64,000 nucleotides of DNA from the NCBI RefSeq assembly GCF_949628215.1, contig NC_134284.1:1860001-1924000 (forward strand), read 5' to 3'. The stretch is from Phalacrocorax aristotelis (lineage: Eukaryota > Chordata > Aves > Suliformes > Phalacrocoracidae). Shown in pieces: positions 40,461 through 51,870 of the stretch. The notes beneath the pieces were generated by a model. That model ran no database searches and was not told the origin of the DNA. It saw only the letters and a list, made by a program, of their open reading frames with translations. Each line of letters opens with the position of its first letter. Position 1 is the first letter of the stretch. A program made the translations under genes and the position numbers.

Positions 40461-42447
40461 CAAATGGAGAGTATAGGTTGTGCCACACGGCACGTACACG
40501 TGCACACGAATTCAGGGAATCCTGACTTCTCTATGCCAGACTGAATTTATTTGTCAGTCCATTTATAAACGAAAGGCTTCAAGTACGTACAGTGTTAATA
40601 TCCGTACATATTAGATGTCACGGCTCCAGCCTTAGATAAGGTAACACACTAAGCCAAACTCACCCCTGCAGTGGAAGCCAGGCAAGGTTTACTAGGAATG
40701 TATTTAGCTTAATGTGCCTGCCTGTAGTTATGTTTGTTTTTACAATCTTGTTTATCCCTCATGCCAGCGTATTCTTCATAGTTAGAAGACTTCTACCAGA
40801 CACATGCCAATCCACCTTCAACCCGTGAACTGGGATGATGTCTGTTTCTTTAGCTTCCCCCAGGGATCCTTCGAGCTCCCTGGTTCGTGCTGGAGGGTGC
40901 GCTTGCTCACCAGATATCAAAACCCCTTCTCACCGTGCAGCGCTGGTGACAGCCCTCCCTCAATCCTGTGAGTGCTGAACAGCTGAGGCGTGTTCATAAC
41001 AAATTAATGCAAGGAAAATTAGCCTTTGCCCTTGGTATACAATGTCATCTGACAATAGCTACAAGTGATTTTTAGTTGAAATACTCCAATTTTTCAGTTT
41101 TTAGTTGAAGTGATTTTTAGTTGAAGTTTTCCAATGGCATTTTTTCCTCAAATTCCTTCTTTGCCATGCTAAGGAGACTTCTGCTTAACGTGTAGGTGTG
41201 CTTGATGTCAAAGATTGTATTGTTTCCATTCCTGTAGGTCACCTAGTCAGACTTCTTCTGTTAGTACTCAGAAAAACAGTTTTCTGTCTTATCTAGTAGT
41301 TATCTAACTTCTAGTTATCTTCTAGTTATTTACTTTTCATGAATAGTCAAACACAAGGGCTTCAACTTTCTCATTTGTAAGCTTTCATACTAGTAGAAAA
41401 TCACTATACAAGTGCATCAGCGTGGCTGGATTACGGTGGTTTTGTCATTTTAATACATTAAAAACATGCAGAACCTTTTGTAGGATACTCTTAAATCTGG
41501 GACACCCTGGAGAAAACACTAGACTTCAAGAGAAAATTTCTAAAAGAAGATAGAGGTGGGCTGCAATGGCTGCTGTTAGACTGTTTAGGCCTAGAAACTG
41601 TCACATCCTGCTGGAATTTAAGCAACACTTCTATTTGCATAAAGACTTTACAGGTTGAGGAGAGACTGTGTTTTGTGACATGGATAAACTGAGATCGTAG
41701 ACAATCTTATGGCATGGAATTTATTGATAAAACCTAAGCCCATGACCTCTGTTCTTCAGTAAGCATAGCTTAATATTAAATTCCTTTAAGCTAGTAGTGT
41801 TACGTGGGCATAAAACTGGGGTAAACAACCATATAATCTAGAGCTCAGTTTTAGATTAAGAAAAGTTACCTTTCCTATAATACAGTAATAACCCTTTTCA
41901 CTTCTTTAATACACTTTCTTTTCAGATCCCAAAATGTTATCCAGGTGATGAGTAAAACTATGTCTTTATTTTAGCAATAGAAACTCTGAGTCCTGAGCGA
42001 GTCAAGGTGTTTTGCCTAAGATCCCCTACAGATCCATTTTGAGCCATCTTTCACTCCTCGATCTGCCTTCTGCTCAGGCCAGATCTAATTTTACTTTCAC
42101 TTAACCATTGAATTTATTTGTAATTATTCAGAAAAACTTCCAAAGTGCTATCTGCTCTAAAACACTATTGATTAATTAATAAGGATTAGAGCTTGCATAC
42201 AGAAACCAGCTGATTTCAGCAGAAGTTTGGGAATTGGGAGCTCTGAGAGAAGCACCCAACACACAGCTACAGCAGAAAGCCTGTGTGTGCATGTGGAGGA
42301 AAATACCCTTTCAAAAATTGCTATCGCAGCACAGTGATACACAAAAAGGCACGAGATGTAACCTTTCTCCTATATTGTAATCCACCCCTTCCCTAAGTGG
42401 CTGCAGTGAATTGAAAGGAAATATTGAAGCAAGCTGCTCATTCTTCT

Positions 42448-42545
42448 GGCGTGGGGCTGTGTGGGCTTCCTCGAGCCCCGCGCCACACAAAGGCGAGCAC
42501 CGCTCTGCAGGGACCCGGCGGTCTCAGGGGGCCCAGCGCGGGAGC
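42448..42545. promoter_or_regulatory. Small CpG-dense patch
   Basis: About nine CpG sites lie in roughly 80 bp (CTCGAGCCCCGCGCC, GGCGAGCACCGC, ACCCGGCGG, CAGCGCGGG) in an otherwise CpG-poor desert. An AT-rich stretch with CCATTGTGATTTCCCTTTG, a SOX-like site, follows directly. It is a candidate unmethylated regulatory element without an assignable target. Confidence 0.3.
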
Positions 42546-45500
42546 TGCCATATCCCTCCATTGTGATTTCCCTTTGAAAATAGTCCAGTACTTTACAAAA
42601 AGCCCAAAACACAATAGGGTGACTCAGCAGTTTGGATCTGCAGGCTACCAACCCAGCTCTGTGAGGTTGCTCGTGACTGAAAAGACGGGCAATTCCAGTG
42701 CTGCCTTGCTTTTGAACCTCACTTCACAGTCAGCCTTCTGTAAAGGAGTCCAACCATCTCGTGTCAGCGCTGCTGCTGAGCTGCTGGATGTCCTTGGGCA
42801 GAAGCATCAGCTAGTGTGAGATGCTGAGATAATAGATGTTTAAGGAAATCTTACGTAGGAATAACATAGTTGTCCAACCTACCCTGAGATGTCGGGAGGC
42901 AGCTAGCTTCTTGGACTGGATACCAAAAATCATGAGGCAGGCAGATGAGAGCTTCTCTGTCAACAAAGTAGGTCGGACACAGGTTGGTCTGCCTCTCTCA
43001 GTTACCATAACAGTACTATCTGTAAAGTGCTTTGACAACAGAAAGCACCAACTACAGCTAGTAGCTACAGCTAGTAACCCTCTGCAGCGGTGCTGGGGGC
43101 CAGAGTCGCCCATCCCCTTCCTTGGCAGAAGAGAGTAAGAGAAAGACAACTGAAAAATGAGGCCAGGTGGTAGAAAGCAAGGGGACTGGTAGAACAGCAA
43201 AGGAGGAGATGAGAGGAAGGAAAGACAAGAGGGGAGACAGACTTAGCAAACAGAAGCAGAGATGTGAGAAAGGACAAGTAGCAGAAAACTGTAACAAAAG
43301 AGAAGGAAAGGGGGAAAAGAATATGAAAGTTGATTTAACCAGAAACAGTCCTTCTGGTTAGACGCCCGGGAAGGGGAGCAATGAGTCAGGGCAGGCATGA
43401 GGCTGTGCAGCACCAGGGGGTAAGGCAGGGTGCTTCCCCAAGGGGGAACAAACCAACCCTGAGTCATAAATGCAGAGACGGAGGGCACTGCCTATCCACT
43501 GGCTTACAGCTTGCCTGTGCCCCACGTGTCACAGCCACCCACAGCTGTGGGACCCACAGCTCTCAGCTGGCTGCCTGGCTGTGCTCACCCTGGCTTCTCC
43601 CCCCTTCTCTGCCCTCTTCTCCTGCCACTCGTCTGAAACCAGCAGTCAGCCTGCTGTCTATGTGAAATGCTTGCAAAAGCTTTAATTGCCCCAAGTTCAT
43701 GGGCACCCTATCAGCATTCAACCTTCCCCTTTTGTTTTCCCTACTTGGTTTTCCCCCTAAGTTTTCCTCCAACTGGAAGTTTGGGGCAAGATTTTAAAAT
43801 CTGAGGCAATGCTTAGGCGGGACTTCTGTTACCCAAGGTACACAAGGACATTTGAAAAGACGGCCATTTGGGGTTTGATACTTTTCAATAAAGTGGCTCT
43901 TTGAAATGAAACGTGCTGTTTATTCAGTTGCAAACCACTTTTTCCATGGAATTTTTTGAAACGGTTATGTTAATGTCTCCCTTTAAAGAGGAGACAATTC
44001 TCATATTCTGCTCGTTTTTTTTGTTCCAGACTGCTCTATTTTCAGTGAGCAACCCCCCAGTTTTTCTTTTCTTTTCACAAAAATTGGAAGCAAATAATGA
44101 AAATCAGTCCAGAGAGTTTCATGTTCTGTTATGAGTTTTCCACATGCGTCAATCTGCTCTGTCTCTGCACACCCTCAACACCGGGCAGGGAAGGAGGACA
44201 GGAGTTTGAAGGAAGCAACCTCCCTTTAACAAAATGGACAAGAATACAATTTGCCACCTGCTGGCACCTTTTGAAGGAGCTCAGAATGTTTTCCATCACA
44301 GTATTGTCCATACTGTACACCTGTAGAACCCAAAGCACAAACCAAGTGAGCGGATCCCACAGTAGTGTTGAGCCTTTGGCAGAGCCGGGATGCAGGCATC
44401 CTGATTGCCCTGCCCTCTGCGGCCCTTCCTGCCCTCTTAGTCCTGGTGGTGGGTGACCTGCTGGATTTTCAAGAGGGGGCCATAGAAATTAAACAAAGAT
44501 TGTAAGAAAGAAACAGCTAATACCTCTCCAGATTTAAGGAGAGTCTTTACTGTAGTTTTGTAAGAGGATCTCATCTCTCTCTTTAATAAGTAAAGAATTT
44601 GGGTGACACAGGACCTTCTTGTCTCCAGTGGAGGACATTTTTTCCCCAGGGAACCTGAAGCTCAGTTATTAAAAATGAAGACCTGTCTCAGCCTTTCAAC
44701 TCAGTTCTTGGAAACACCAGCTGTTAAAAAGGGGAGAGCTAAAAGGGAGCCAAACTGAGGGATCCTTTCCAGATAAAGCTTTCCTGTGATCTTGGTACCA
44801 GGAGAGCTGCATCCGGCTGCACGGAGGAGAAGAGGTGAGCTATGATGCCTGTTACATATCACACAGAAAATGCTCCATTTCCTCTTAGGTGCTGCCTCCC
44901 TGGCCTGCTGAGCTGCACATTCACAATTCAAACCCAAAAAAAGCCCTCTTCCCAAAACTGACTGGTGCAACTCCCCAGGCTGCTGTGGGAAATGGGTTTT
45001 CACAAGGACTAGAGGTACCCCGATGAACTGGTGAATTGTTAGTTGCAGACATTCCTTCCGGAAGATTGTAAGGCATCCTGTTCTGCCAAATTATTTTCAG
45101 ACTTGTTTTCCAGGTTCTGAGATTTGTCAGAAAGTTGTTTGGTTTCTCCTACCCAAACTGTAAAAGTCTATCCATTCTAGTTTTACTGGAATTTGGAGAT
45201 GATTTGCCACTGGGTTAACTGGGAGAAGAAAAATGTCCTCAGTTTTATGCTAGTCCTCATAAGTACTATATTTACAATTAATACAAGGAAAAACAAAAGT
45301 CAAGAAAGCAAAGGGAGATTTTTGTACAAAACGTGGATTTTTTTTGCCTTCATAGCAATCTTTAACTTCTGTGTTTTATAAAAAAACTTCCAACACAAGG
45401 AGAGTTATTAATATCATTGGCTGAATACAATACAGGCAAGGATCAAAAAGTACTTTAAGAATATTCTATGGGTGATGAAGCAGAGGACATAGATTTACAT

Positions 45501-46457
45501 ATGAAAATGGAGGACCTGAATTTACAAACAACGGTGTCCCCAGCCAGACACTCTGCTCAAAGGTATTCTGAGTTGACTGAATATTCAACATCCTGTAAGC
45601 GCTTTATGAAACTGATAGGAAAACCTGCAACTGAAGCAAAATAAAATTTATATTTTTCTATTCTGTATTTTAAATATTTATCTTTCTTTTAACATACTTT
45701 AAATAAATAGCTAATAATGTGAAGCACTCAGCAGCTTCTAGCACAATGTTCTTTTTGAACTATTGGCAGAATTAGGCAGTTCTGGTTTTATTCCCACTTT
45801 TACTTTCTAGCTTCAGTTTAAATTTTATTGCACCTAGGATTTAATGCTCTACTGTGCTGAACACCGTGAACAGTCCTATATTGCAATAGAAAACATAAAC
45901 ACTCAGCACTAGGGGTCACGTTCCTCTGCTTTATCTTCACATTCAGTATAGTCCAGCTCTGTTTTTCCACCCTTTTCCATCCAATTATGGATGTTTTTGA
46001 GGTCAAGAAGGCCTCAAGAAACCTCAAGAAGTAACGCTGAGCATTTACCAAAATAAATGCAATACTCTCTGTTGGTTCCCGCCAAAGGTCCATGTAGCCC
46101 AACATGCAGTCTTTGGCTGTTCTTTGCCAAAATGCATGACACAAAAATGCAATGTTCCTCTTCTGTAAGATGGGAACACTAATACATCTGTATTCTATTG
46201 GGACCCCATGCAATGTACTTTGTTAGGGCCTGACTCTGCAAGGACTTCTCTTTTTTATGTCCTGTGAGTAGCACTGAGAATAATGAAAAATCAGGAGACT
46301 TAGACTCTGTGTATATGCCCTGAGATAGGGTTGATTATTGTCATTAGTTAAAAAAACAATGGAAAAAATAGACTGGGAAATGTAAAAAAAAAAGTAACAA
46401 AAATGTATTACTGATATTTTGAACTTGTTATTTCAAAAGAATTTTCTGCCCAAGCTG

Positions 46458-46637
46458 ATTTGCACTGGCACAGGTTGCTCAGGGAGGTTGAGGAATCTCC
46501 ATCCTCAGAGATATTCAAAAGCTGTCTGGACATGGTCCCAGGCAACCAGCTGTAGGTGGTCCTGCCTGAGCAGGGGGGTTGGACCAGTGGACCTCCAGAG
46601 GTCCCTTCCAGCCTCAGCCATTCTGTCGCCCTGTGAC
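46458..46637 (+). mobile_element. CR1 LINE 3'-end fragment
   Basis: A clear CR1 3' untranslated region in forward orientation: GCACAGGTTGCTCAGGGAGG, ATCTCCATCCTCAGAGATATT, GAGCAGGGGGGTTGGAC, CCAGAGGTCCCTTCCAGCC, and a terminal CATTCTGTCGCCCTGTGAC related to the ATTCTGTG end repeat. It is about 180 bp, heavily 5'-truncated and without coding capacity. The 91-codon open frame crossing it is incidental. Confidence 0.93.
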
Positions 46638-47380
46638 AACAGATTTCCAGAATTAAATAGTCTCATACAGGCAGGGAGCCCTTGCAGGCAGTGAAGAACA
46701 TGGTGTCAAGCCCCGAGGTTACACATTAGCCAGCTGTGACGTTCAACAGCACCATAATTCTTCTGCAGTGATATAGAGGAAAGACCCAATTCTGCCCAGC
46801 ACTGAGCATATCTGCTGAGTCCTGAGTGTCTTCAGTGTCTATTACCAATCGTGCTTGAAAAAGTTTTGGTATTTTAGAGTTGGATCTAACTCCCCTGAAG
46901 TCAGTTTTCCTTTGCCTTTGGCAAGGAGTGGATCAGGCCTTTACAGAATGAGGCTGCAACTTGGTAAATATTATCTACAGATTTTACTTTAATATCTAGC
47001 ACAGTCCCCTTAAAAAATCCCAGTAGCAGAGTCAAACATCTGAGGGAGTTTATGCTGCAGGAGTTGGTCCAGAATACAAGAGGGAAAGATGACAAAGGAA
47101 GGAGACGCAAACTCATAAGAATGAGATGGGAAACAGAAGAAGAGATAAGACAGGAGTACAGAATCAGGAGGAGAAGACAGGCAATGGAAGAAACCCAGAG
47201 ATGTGAACAAATGCTTTTTTTGGTCTCTTTTTTCAATTAAAGGGAAGAGAAATCTTCAAGGGAACTTTCCCCAAAATCATTAGCATGCTGTAGAAATTCT
47301 GTTCTGTGCCAAGTCTCTGTAGAATCGGACAATTCCTCACAGAAAATGAAATTATATAGGAAGTCTTTGTGACAGGGGTG
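46638..47380. other. Intergenic DNA, purine-rich in part
   Basis: No gene recognised. The part at 47,050-47,215 is purine-rich without a repeat unit, and continues the strand bias seen in the adjacent simple repeat. Confidence 0.5.
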
Positions 47381-47550
47381 GAAAGAAAAAAAGAAAGAAA
47401 AGAAAGAGAAGAAATAAAAGAAAGAAAGGAAAGAAGAGGAAAAAGAAAGAGGAAAAAATAAAAAGAAAGGAAAGAAAAAGAAAAAAAGAAAAAGAAAAAG
47501 AAAAAGAAAAAGAAAAAGAAAAAGAAAAAGAAAAAGAAAAAAAGAAAAAG
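47381..47550 (+). repeat. Purine-only AAAAAG/AAAG simple repeat
   Basis: 170 bp of almost pure A and G on the plus strand. The left half is irregular GAAA, GGAAAG and AAAGAGG units. The right half (about 47,475-47,550) is a regular AAAAAG hexamer array of more than ten units. Read on the minus strand it gives long Phe/Leu runs within open frames at 47,233-47,641; these are not proteins. Long homopurine mirror-like tracts can form triplex DNA, and the array should be length-variable. Confidence 0.95.
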
Positions 47551-50379
47551 CAGGGAGGAAAAATTCAGGATGACCCCCACATACACGAGCATGTTCAGTG
47601 ATATATAGAGATGTGCCCACCTCAAGCCCAGTTGTCAGCATTTCCCTCAGCCTGTTGTCTCTAATGCCATGAGTGAATTTGCAGGGCTGATAGTAGAAAC
47701 GCTCAATGGAAAATGCTAACTCCTGACTTCAGTGTTTGCAGTAGGAGTTAAGCACAGCACCCCAACAGAGGATGTTCCCAAGGCAGAGCCATGATCTGGG
47801 GAGAAAAATATTCTTTCAGTTTTCGTTTCAGAAAAGTGAAAATGAGCGACCCTGGCCAGCTACCTTAAAATTTGCTCCCTTCAGCAACATCCTTTCACTA
47901 TTGTTTTTAGTCAGCAAGTGATCCTGCTCCCAAGTACACCTTTTAAAATGTGCGACACTTTCTTCCACCAGCACTGGGTACTGAACCCAGTGAGCCCTTC
48001 CATCAGGATGGAGGCCAGCCTTCTCCAAGAGGTTGGCTCACATGAGGAATGCACAAGGACAGTCAAAACCTGAAATTCAAGCTGGGCTTTTTCCGCCTCA
48101 CACAACAGGAAAATGTGGCAGAACACAGTAGTAAGTCTGTTGAAATGAGTCAGGGGCAGAAGACAGTTTTCCACTCCTAGGCACTCAGATTGAGCTCCCT
48201 GAAAGATACCCCATTGACCAAATGTTCTAAAGATAACAAAATAAATAGAATGTTTTTCTTGTTCATCCTTTGCTTTATGATCCATGAGGCTACCCTTAAT
48301 TTCCCTATTCCAACCATGAGAGGTAGGAAAATAGAAAAATAGAAAAATAGAAATTAAAACCAAGCGCATGAGACAAGACTACCCCAATCAAAGTCAAGTT
48401 GGCCCTGTGGGGGTTTCGGAGCCCACCCAGGCAGAGCAGCTCACAAGACCTGTGCCTAAGATCACAATGGACTCTGCAATTACAGCACAATGCTGGCAGT
48501 AGCATTTTGTCAGTAATATAAGAAGAAATAATTCTGAAGACATATAGGGAAGGGGGGGACACACTAAATAAAAGAAGCAATTTTGTTCACTAGCCTTTTG
48601 AGCAGCAGAGTAGGCTGACAGGAGGGTTACAGGGTGGCATGATATTTCCCTCCACAGATGTCACAGGGACACTACTGCATGTGATTTAAGATTAATCTCT
48701 TGAACTAAAATGCCACCATGTACACTAATGAGCAAAACCTCTCTGGTAGAGTATCTGTCCCTGGGGCTCCTGCTCCCAGGTAAGAAGCTTGTCTCCATGC
48801 TGTTATAGAAACTCTCTCGGCAGAGTGTGGTGAGGTTGGTGGTATAACTTGCCCCTGGTTCACAATTTTCCATTTCAGACTCGCTGTCTCTGTCTTGGTT
48901 TCGGTCTATTTACTCGGAGCCATTTCTTAACAATGTCTAATTTCCTCAAGGAATCCCTCTGAGTCCCCTCTCTTAGAAATGCTGCCATATCTTTTTTTTT
49001 AATCACTGAAAGGCACAAATATCCTTCCTGAGCTCTCTTACCATCCAGCCTGATTATATACATAGATTTCAGTTTCCATACATTTTCTACACAGCAGGAG
49101 TTCCCAAAACGCAGCCTCTGGGGATATAAAGTGTGACCCCAACTGCAGCTCAGTGAGATGAAAACAAAGCTGATCAGGTACTGTTTTTACTGTTAATGAG
49201 CCTAACCAGCAGGCAGTTATTACTCAGTCTGGAAGACATAAGTGGTTGGAATCATAGTACCTTCATTTTTTATTTATAGTTATGTACGTTCAAATTAGAA
49301 GTAGCCCTCCAGCACCTGGCATTTTGCCAGGGCCTGACCATCAGTGTGATAAAATTTGAAACTCTTGAAGATATAGAATGCCTTTTGTTGCTTTTTTTTT
49401 TTTAAATAGCATTCTTCTCCCCTCCTACTCACAACTCCCTTGACTATCAAAAGTGGACAATGAGGCTTAATTAATTTAGGATCCTCGCCCTTACTGAATA
49501 TAACTGAGTCTTTTTTTTTTCTCACTTGGTGGTGAGGTACAAGTCAAACATGAGCAGATCTTCTCATAACAAAGCAAAGGCTCAAGCCTTCTGGCAAATT
49601 ACAGAGCATAAATGAACCCTTGGACAAGAATCATAAAGAAACGGGTTCTTGGAAAGGGTTCATGTTATTAGCGTGTTGATCTATTAATGGCAACTGTAAA
49701 TACCTCACCCAAAATCACAGTGACTCTGAAGCATTTGACTGGCCAGGAGCATGTGATACAAGGAACCCGTGGTAATTTGCCTCACCTTGCTGGTCATCAG
49801 TTTCCAATCTAACCCGTCCCCTGAGTTTAAGTTACAAACCTCAATAACTGCGTGGCAGACTTGACAGCAATTAACATTACTCAGCTGCCATCTAGGTTTT
49901 AAAGTCTCCCTTCCAAGTGATCTTGTTACTTAGGCTTTAAAAACAGCCCGTCAGGGTGCTGCTGTGTGCTGCCTCTCTGAACTTGGTGAGATTTGGCTAC
50001 TGATTTCAGGGGAACTGATAAATACAATGGCGGAGTAAGGGTAAAAGGCACTGAGCTGTTGTTTGGAGCACAAGGCTTAGTTTTTTCCTTTTTTCTTCAT
50101 CTTCTCAGTGAGGAGGCTTCACAGAAAGCAATGTTGAGAATTTATATAATCTCAATTCTATGAAATTGAGAAACTTATTCGTTTAGTTCTTTAGCCCCAT
50201 TTATTATCCATATACAGGAAGGAGCGTGACAAGCTGCAAAGCACAGCATGATCCTCATACTTCAATGTTCAGACTTTAGAAGCCAAGGAGAGCTTCCTGA
50301 GTAATTTAAAGACAAGGAAGAACAACTTTGTTGGAAAGTAACTAGTCGGAGTCGAACTCCCATCAGTTTTAAAGCCAGC
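47551..50379. other. Intergenic DNA upstream of BMF
   Basis: No coding gene recognised. Contents are an octamer repeat at 48,323-48,351, T runs near 48,988 and 49,390-49,404, and a motif-dense stretch at 49,690-49,960 that looks like a possible regulatory element for the gene downstream. Confidence 0.5.
48323..48351 (+). repeat. Short TAGAAAAA tandem repeat
   Basis: Three to four copies of an eight-base TAGAAAAA unit in about 29 bp, with the last copy degenerate. No function suggested. Confidence 0.85.
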
Positions 50380-51870
50380 CCAGCCGTGCCGGTAGCTCTG
50401 CTCCCGGCTCGGGACGATTGCTGTGGTGGCAGGATGAGGCTGAGCGCAGCTCCCGGCGACCCTGGTCCCAGCCCTGAGCCCCGCTGAAGGCTGACAGACA
50501 AAGCCCTTATTTTCTCCCTGCTCCTACCTGAACAGGGAGGAGCACTTTATTTTCCCACAAAGACTAGGGATGGCAAAGCAGTTTTTAAGCGAAGGCCGCT
50601 CTCCTTGTTCCGCAGCCCCGTCTCTGGGCCCTCTCCTTCGGCTCCTCCCTCAGCCAGCACCCGTTAGGAGAACGGCGGAGGCGGTACCCGCAGTTACCCC
50701 ACCGCACTCGCCCGACCGGCGTCTGCCAGCGGGGAGCTGGTGGAGTGACAGGCGGCAGCGGCGGCCGCGCCCCCGAGGGGGCCGGACCGGCCGGCCTCAG
50801 CCCGCCCCGGGTCGGGGAGAGGAGGCGGAGGCGGGAGACGCCGGTGCCGGTGCCGCCACCGCCCCTCGCCCTCGGCCGCGGCGCGCCGCGGGAAGGGCCG
50901 GGCCGGGCCGGGCCGGGCGCACCTCCCGCGCGCCGGCGGCTGCCCGTCACGGCATGCCCCGCCCCCCTGCGGCCATTGGCCAGCGGGCGGGGGCGGGGCG
51001 CGGCGGGGGCGGGGCCACCGTCAGCTGTTCGCGATCCGCCCGGCGGCGGCGGCGGCAGCAGTTTGGCGGCGGGGCGGTGCGGTGCAGCGCGGCGGTTCCC
51101 GGGACGCGCCGTCCCCGCGGGACGCCCGGCCCGCTTCTCGGTGAGTGCCCGGGAAGCTCCTCCGCCAGCAGGGCCCGGTCGGCGGGGCGCCGAGGCTGGG
51201 CACCATCCTGACAGGGAAAGGGGGTCCGTCCCCGGGCAGCCCCGGAGCGGCCGGGCGGCGCGAAGCGAAGCGGCTCCTGCCCGGAGTCCGGCGGCGTCCG
51301 GGGGGAGCAGGAGCAGGAAGAGGGAGCGGGCGGGTCGGGAACGAGGCTGGCGGGCACGGCGAAGGCAGCGATTTGCCGCTGTAAGCAGTGGCTGATGGCC
51401 GGCGAGGCGCCGGGCGCGGGTGTCTCGTCCCCCCGGCGGTCCCCGGAGCAAGCCGCGTTCAAACCTCCGGGCCCGAGGGCAAACCGGCGAGGCTGGGGCC
51501 GGGAAAGGGAAGGAGAAGGGTTAAAAGCAGTCGCGTTGCCGAGGCGAGGCCGGCCAGCTTTGTTTTGGGAAGCTGGCACGCACGTGCGCGCGGCGCCCGC
51601 CCGCCGCCCGGCCCCCGGCCCCGCCGCCTGTCAGAGCGGCCGCCCCGCGCGGGGGCGGCCTCGGACCTGGGGGCTGGCGCCTCCCTCGTGGAAGCGCCGT
51701 GGGTCGGACACGCCGCGCTGAAGAGGCGGGCGGGCTCCGTGTCCGCCGCCTGGCAGAGCCCCCGGGGCCCGGAGGAGGAGGCGCGGCGGCTCTCGGAGCC
51801 GGTGGCTCCCAGCCCCAGTCGCCTTTTAAGACTGCGGCAGGAACTTGAGTGCGCTGTGGGGTGAGTTATC
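50380..51870 (+). promoter_or_regulatory. CpG island, probable BMF promoter
   Basis: Very GC-rich and CpG-rich DNA begins near 50,380, peaks at 50,640-51,660 and fades by about 51,870. It contains Sp1-type boxes (CCCCGCCCCCC near 50,958 and several GGGCGGGGC), an inverted CCAAT box (ATTGG, 50,975-50,979), an E-box-like CAGCTG near 51,022 and no clear TATA. Downstream lies the GTGAGT donor at 51,141. Placed 2.5 kb before the BMF start codon, it is most simply the BMF promoter with its noncoding first exon. Long open frames on both strands here (213, 216, 210 and 288 codons) arise because GC-rich DNA lacks stop codons and should not be read as genes. The exact transcription start cannot be fixed from sequence. 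Confidence 0.85.
50985..51140 (+). other. Putative BMF noncoding exon 1 (5' boundary unknown)
   Basis: The 3' edge is set by a strong donor, CTTCTCG|GTGAGTGCC, at 51,140|51,141. Joining it to the acceptor at 53,613|53,614 puts the BMF ATG only five bases into the next exon, so nearly all the leader would come from this exon. The 5' edge given is a guess, just downstream of the inverted CCAAT box. An alternative donor (GCTGTGGG|GTGAGTTATC) lies at 51,860|51,861 and could serve a second first exon. The support is splice-site quality and position only. Confidence 0.5.

Larger units (their letters stand above)
38991..46457. other. Intergenic DNA with scattered CpG patches
   Basis: No coding gene supported. 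There is a small CpG patch with a TATA sequence at about 40,240-40,460, a second CpG patch at 42,448-42,545 and a purine-rich stretch at 43,130-43,330. Open frames over these (40,055-40,505, 42,370-42,819, 42,811-43,200 and 43,381-43,665) are incidental to composition. A GTAAGATGGGAACACTAATAC stretch near 46,165 faintly resembles a MIR tail. Confidence 0.45.

Noticed and set aside
45818-46213. 131-codon minus-strand open frame
   Set aside because: No recognisable domain, atypical composition and no splice or promoter context; not supportable as a gene.
47233-47641. 130- and 134-codon minus-strand frames rich in Phe and Leu
   Set aside because: Translations of the purine simple repeat; the apparent membrane segments are artefacts.
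50341-50375. GTCGGAGTCGAACTCCC resembling a reversed tRNA T arm
   Set aside because: No D arm, anticodon arm or acceptor stem can be built around it; a short hairpin by chance.
50585-51451. 288-codon minus-strand open frame, and 213-, 216- and 210-codon frames on both strands, in the CpG island
   Set aside because: GC-rich DNA has few stop codons; all frames are open at once, products are Arg/Pro/Gly/Ala-rich without domains, and the region is explained as a promoter. Only the exon 1 frame is kept, as a finding.
51861-51870. GTGAGTTATC as the sole BMF first-exon donor
   Set aside because: Good donor sequence, but the donor at 51,141 is equally strong and better placed relative to the promoter boxes; kept only as an alternative.
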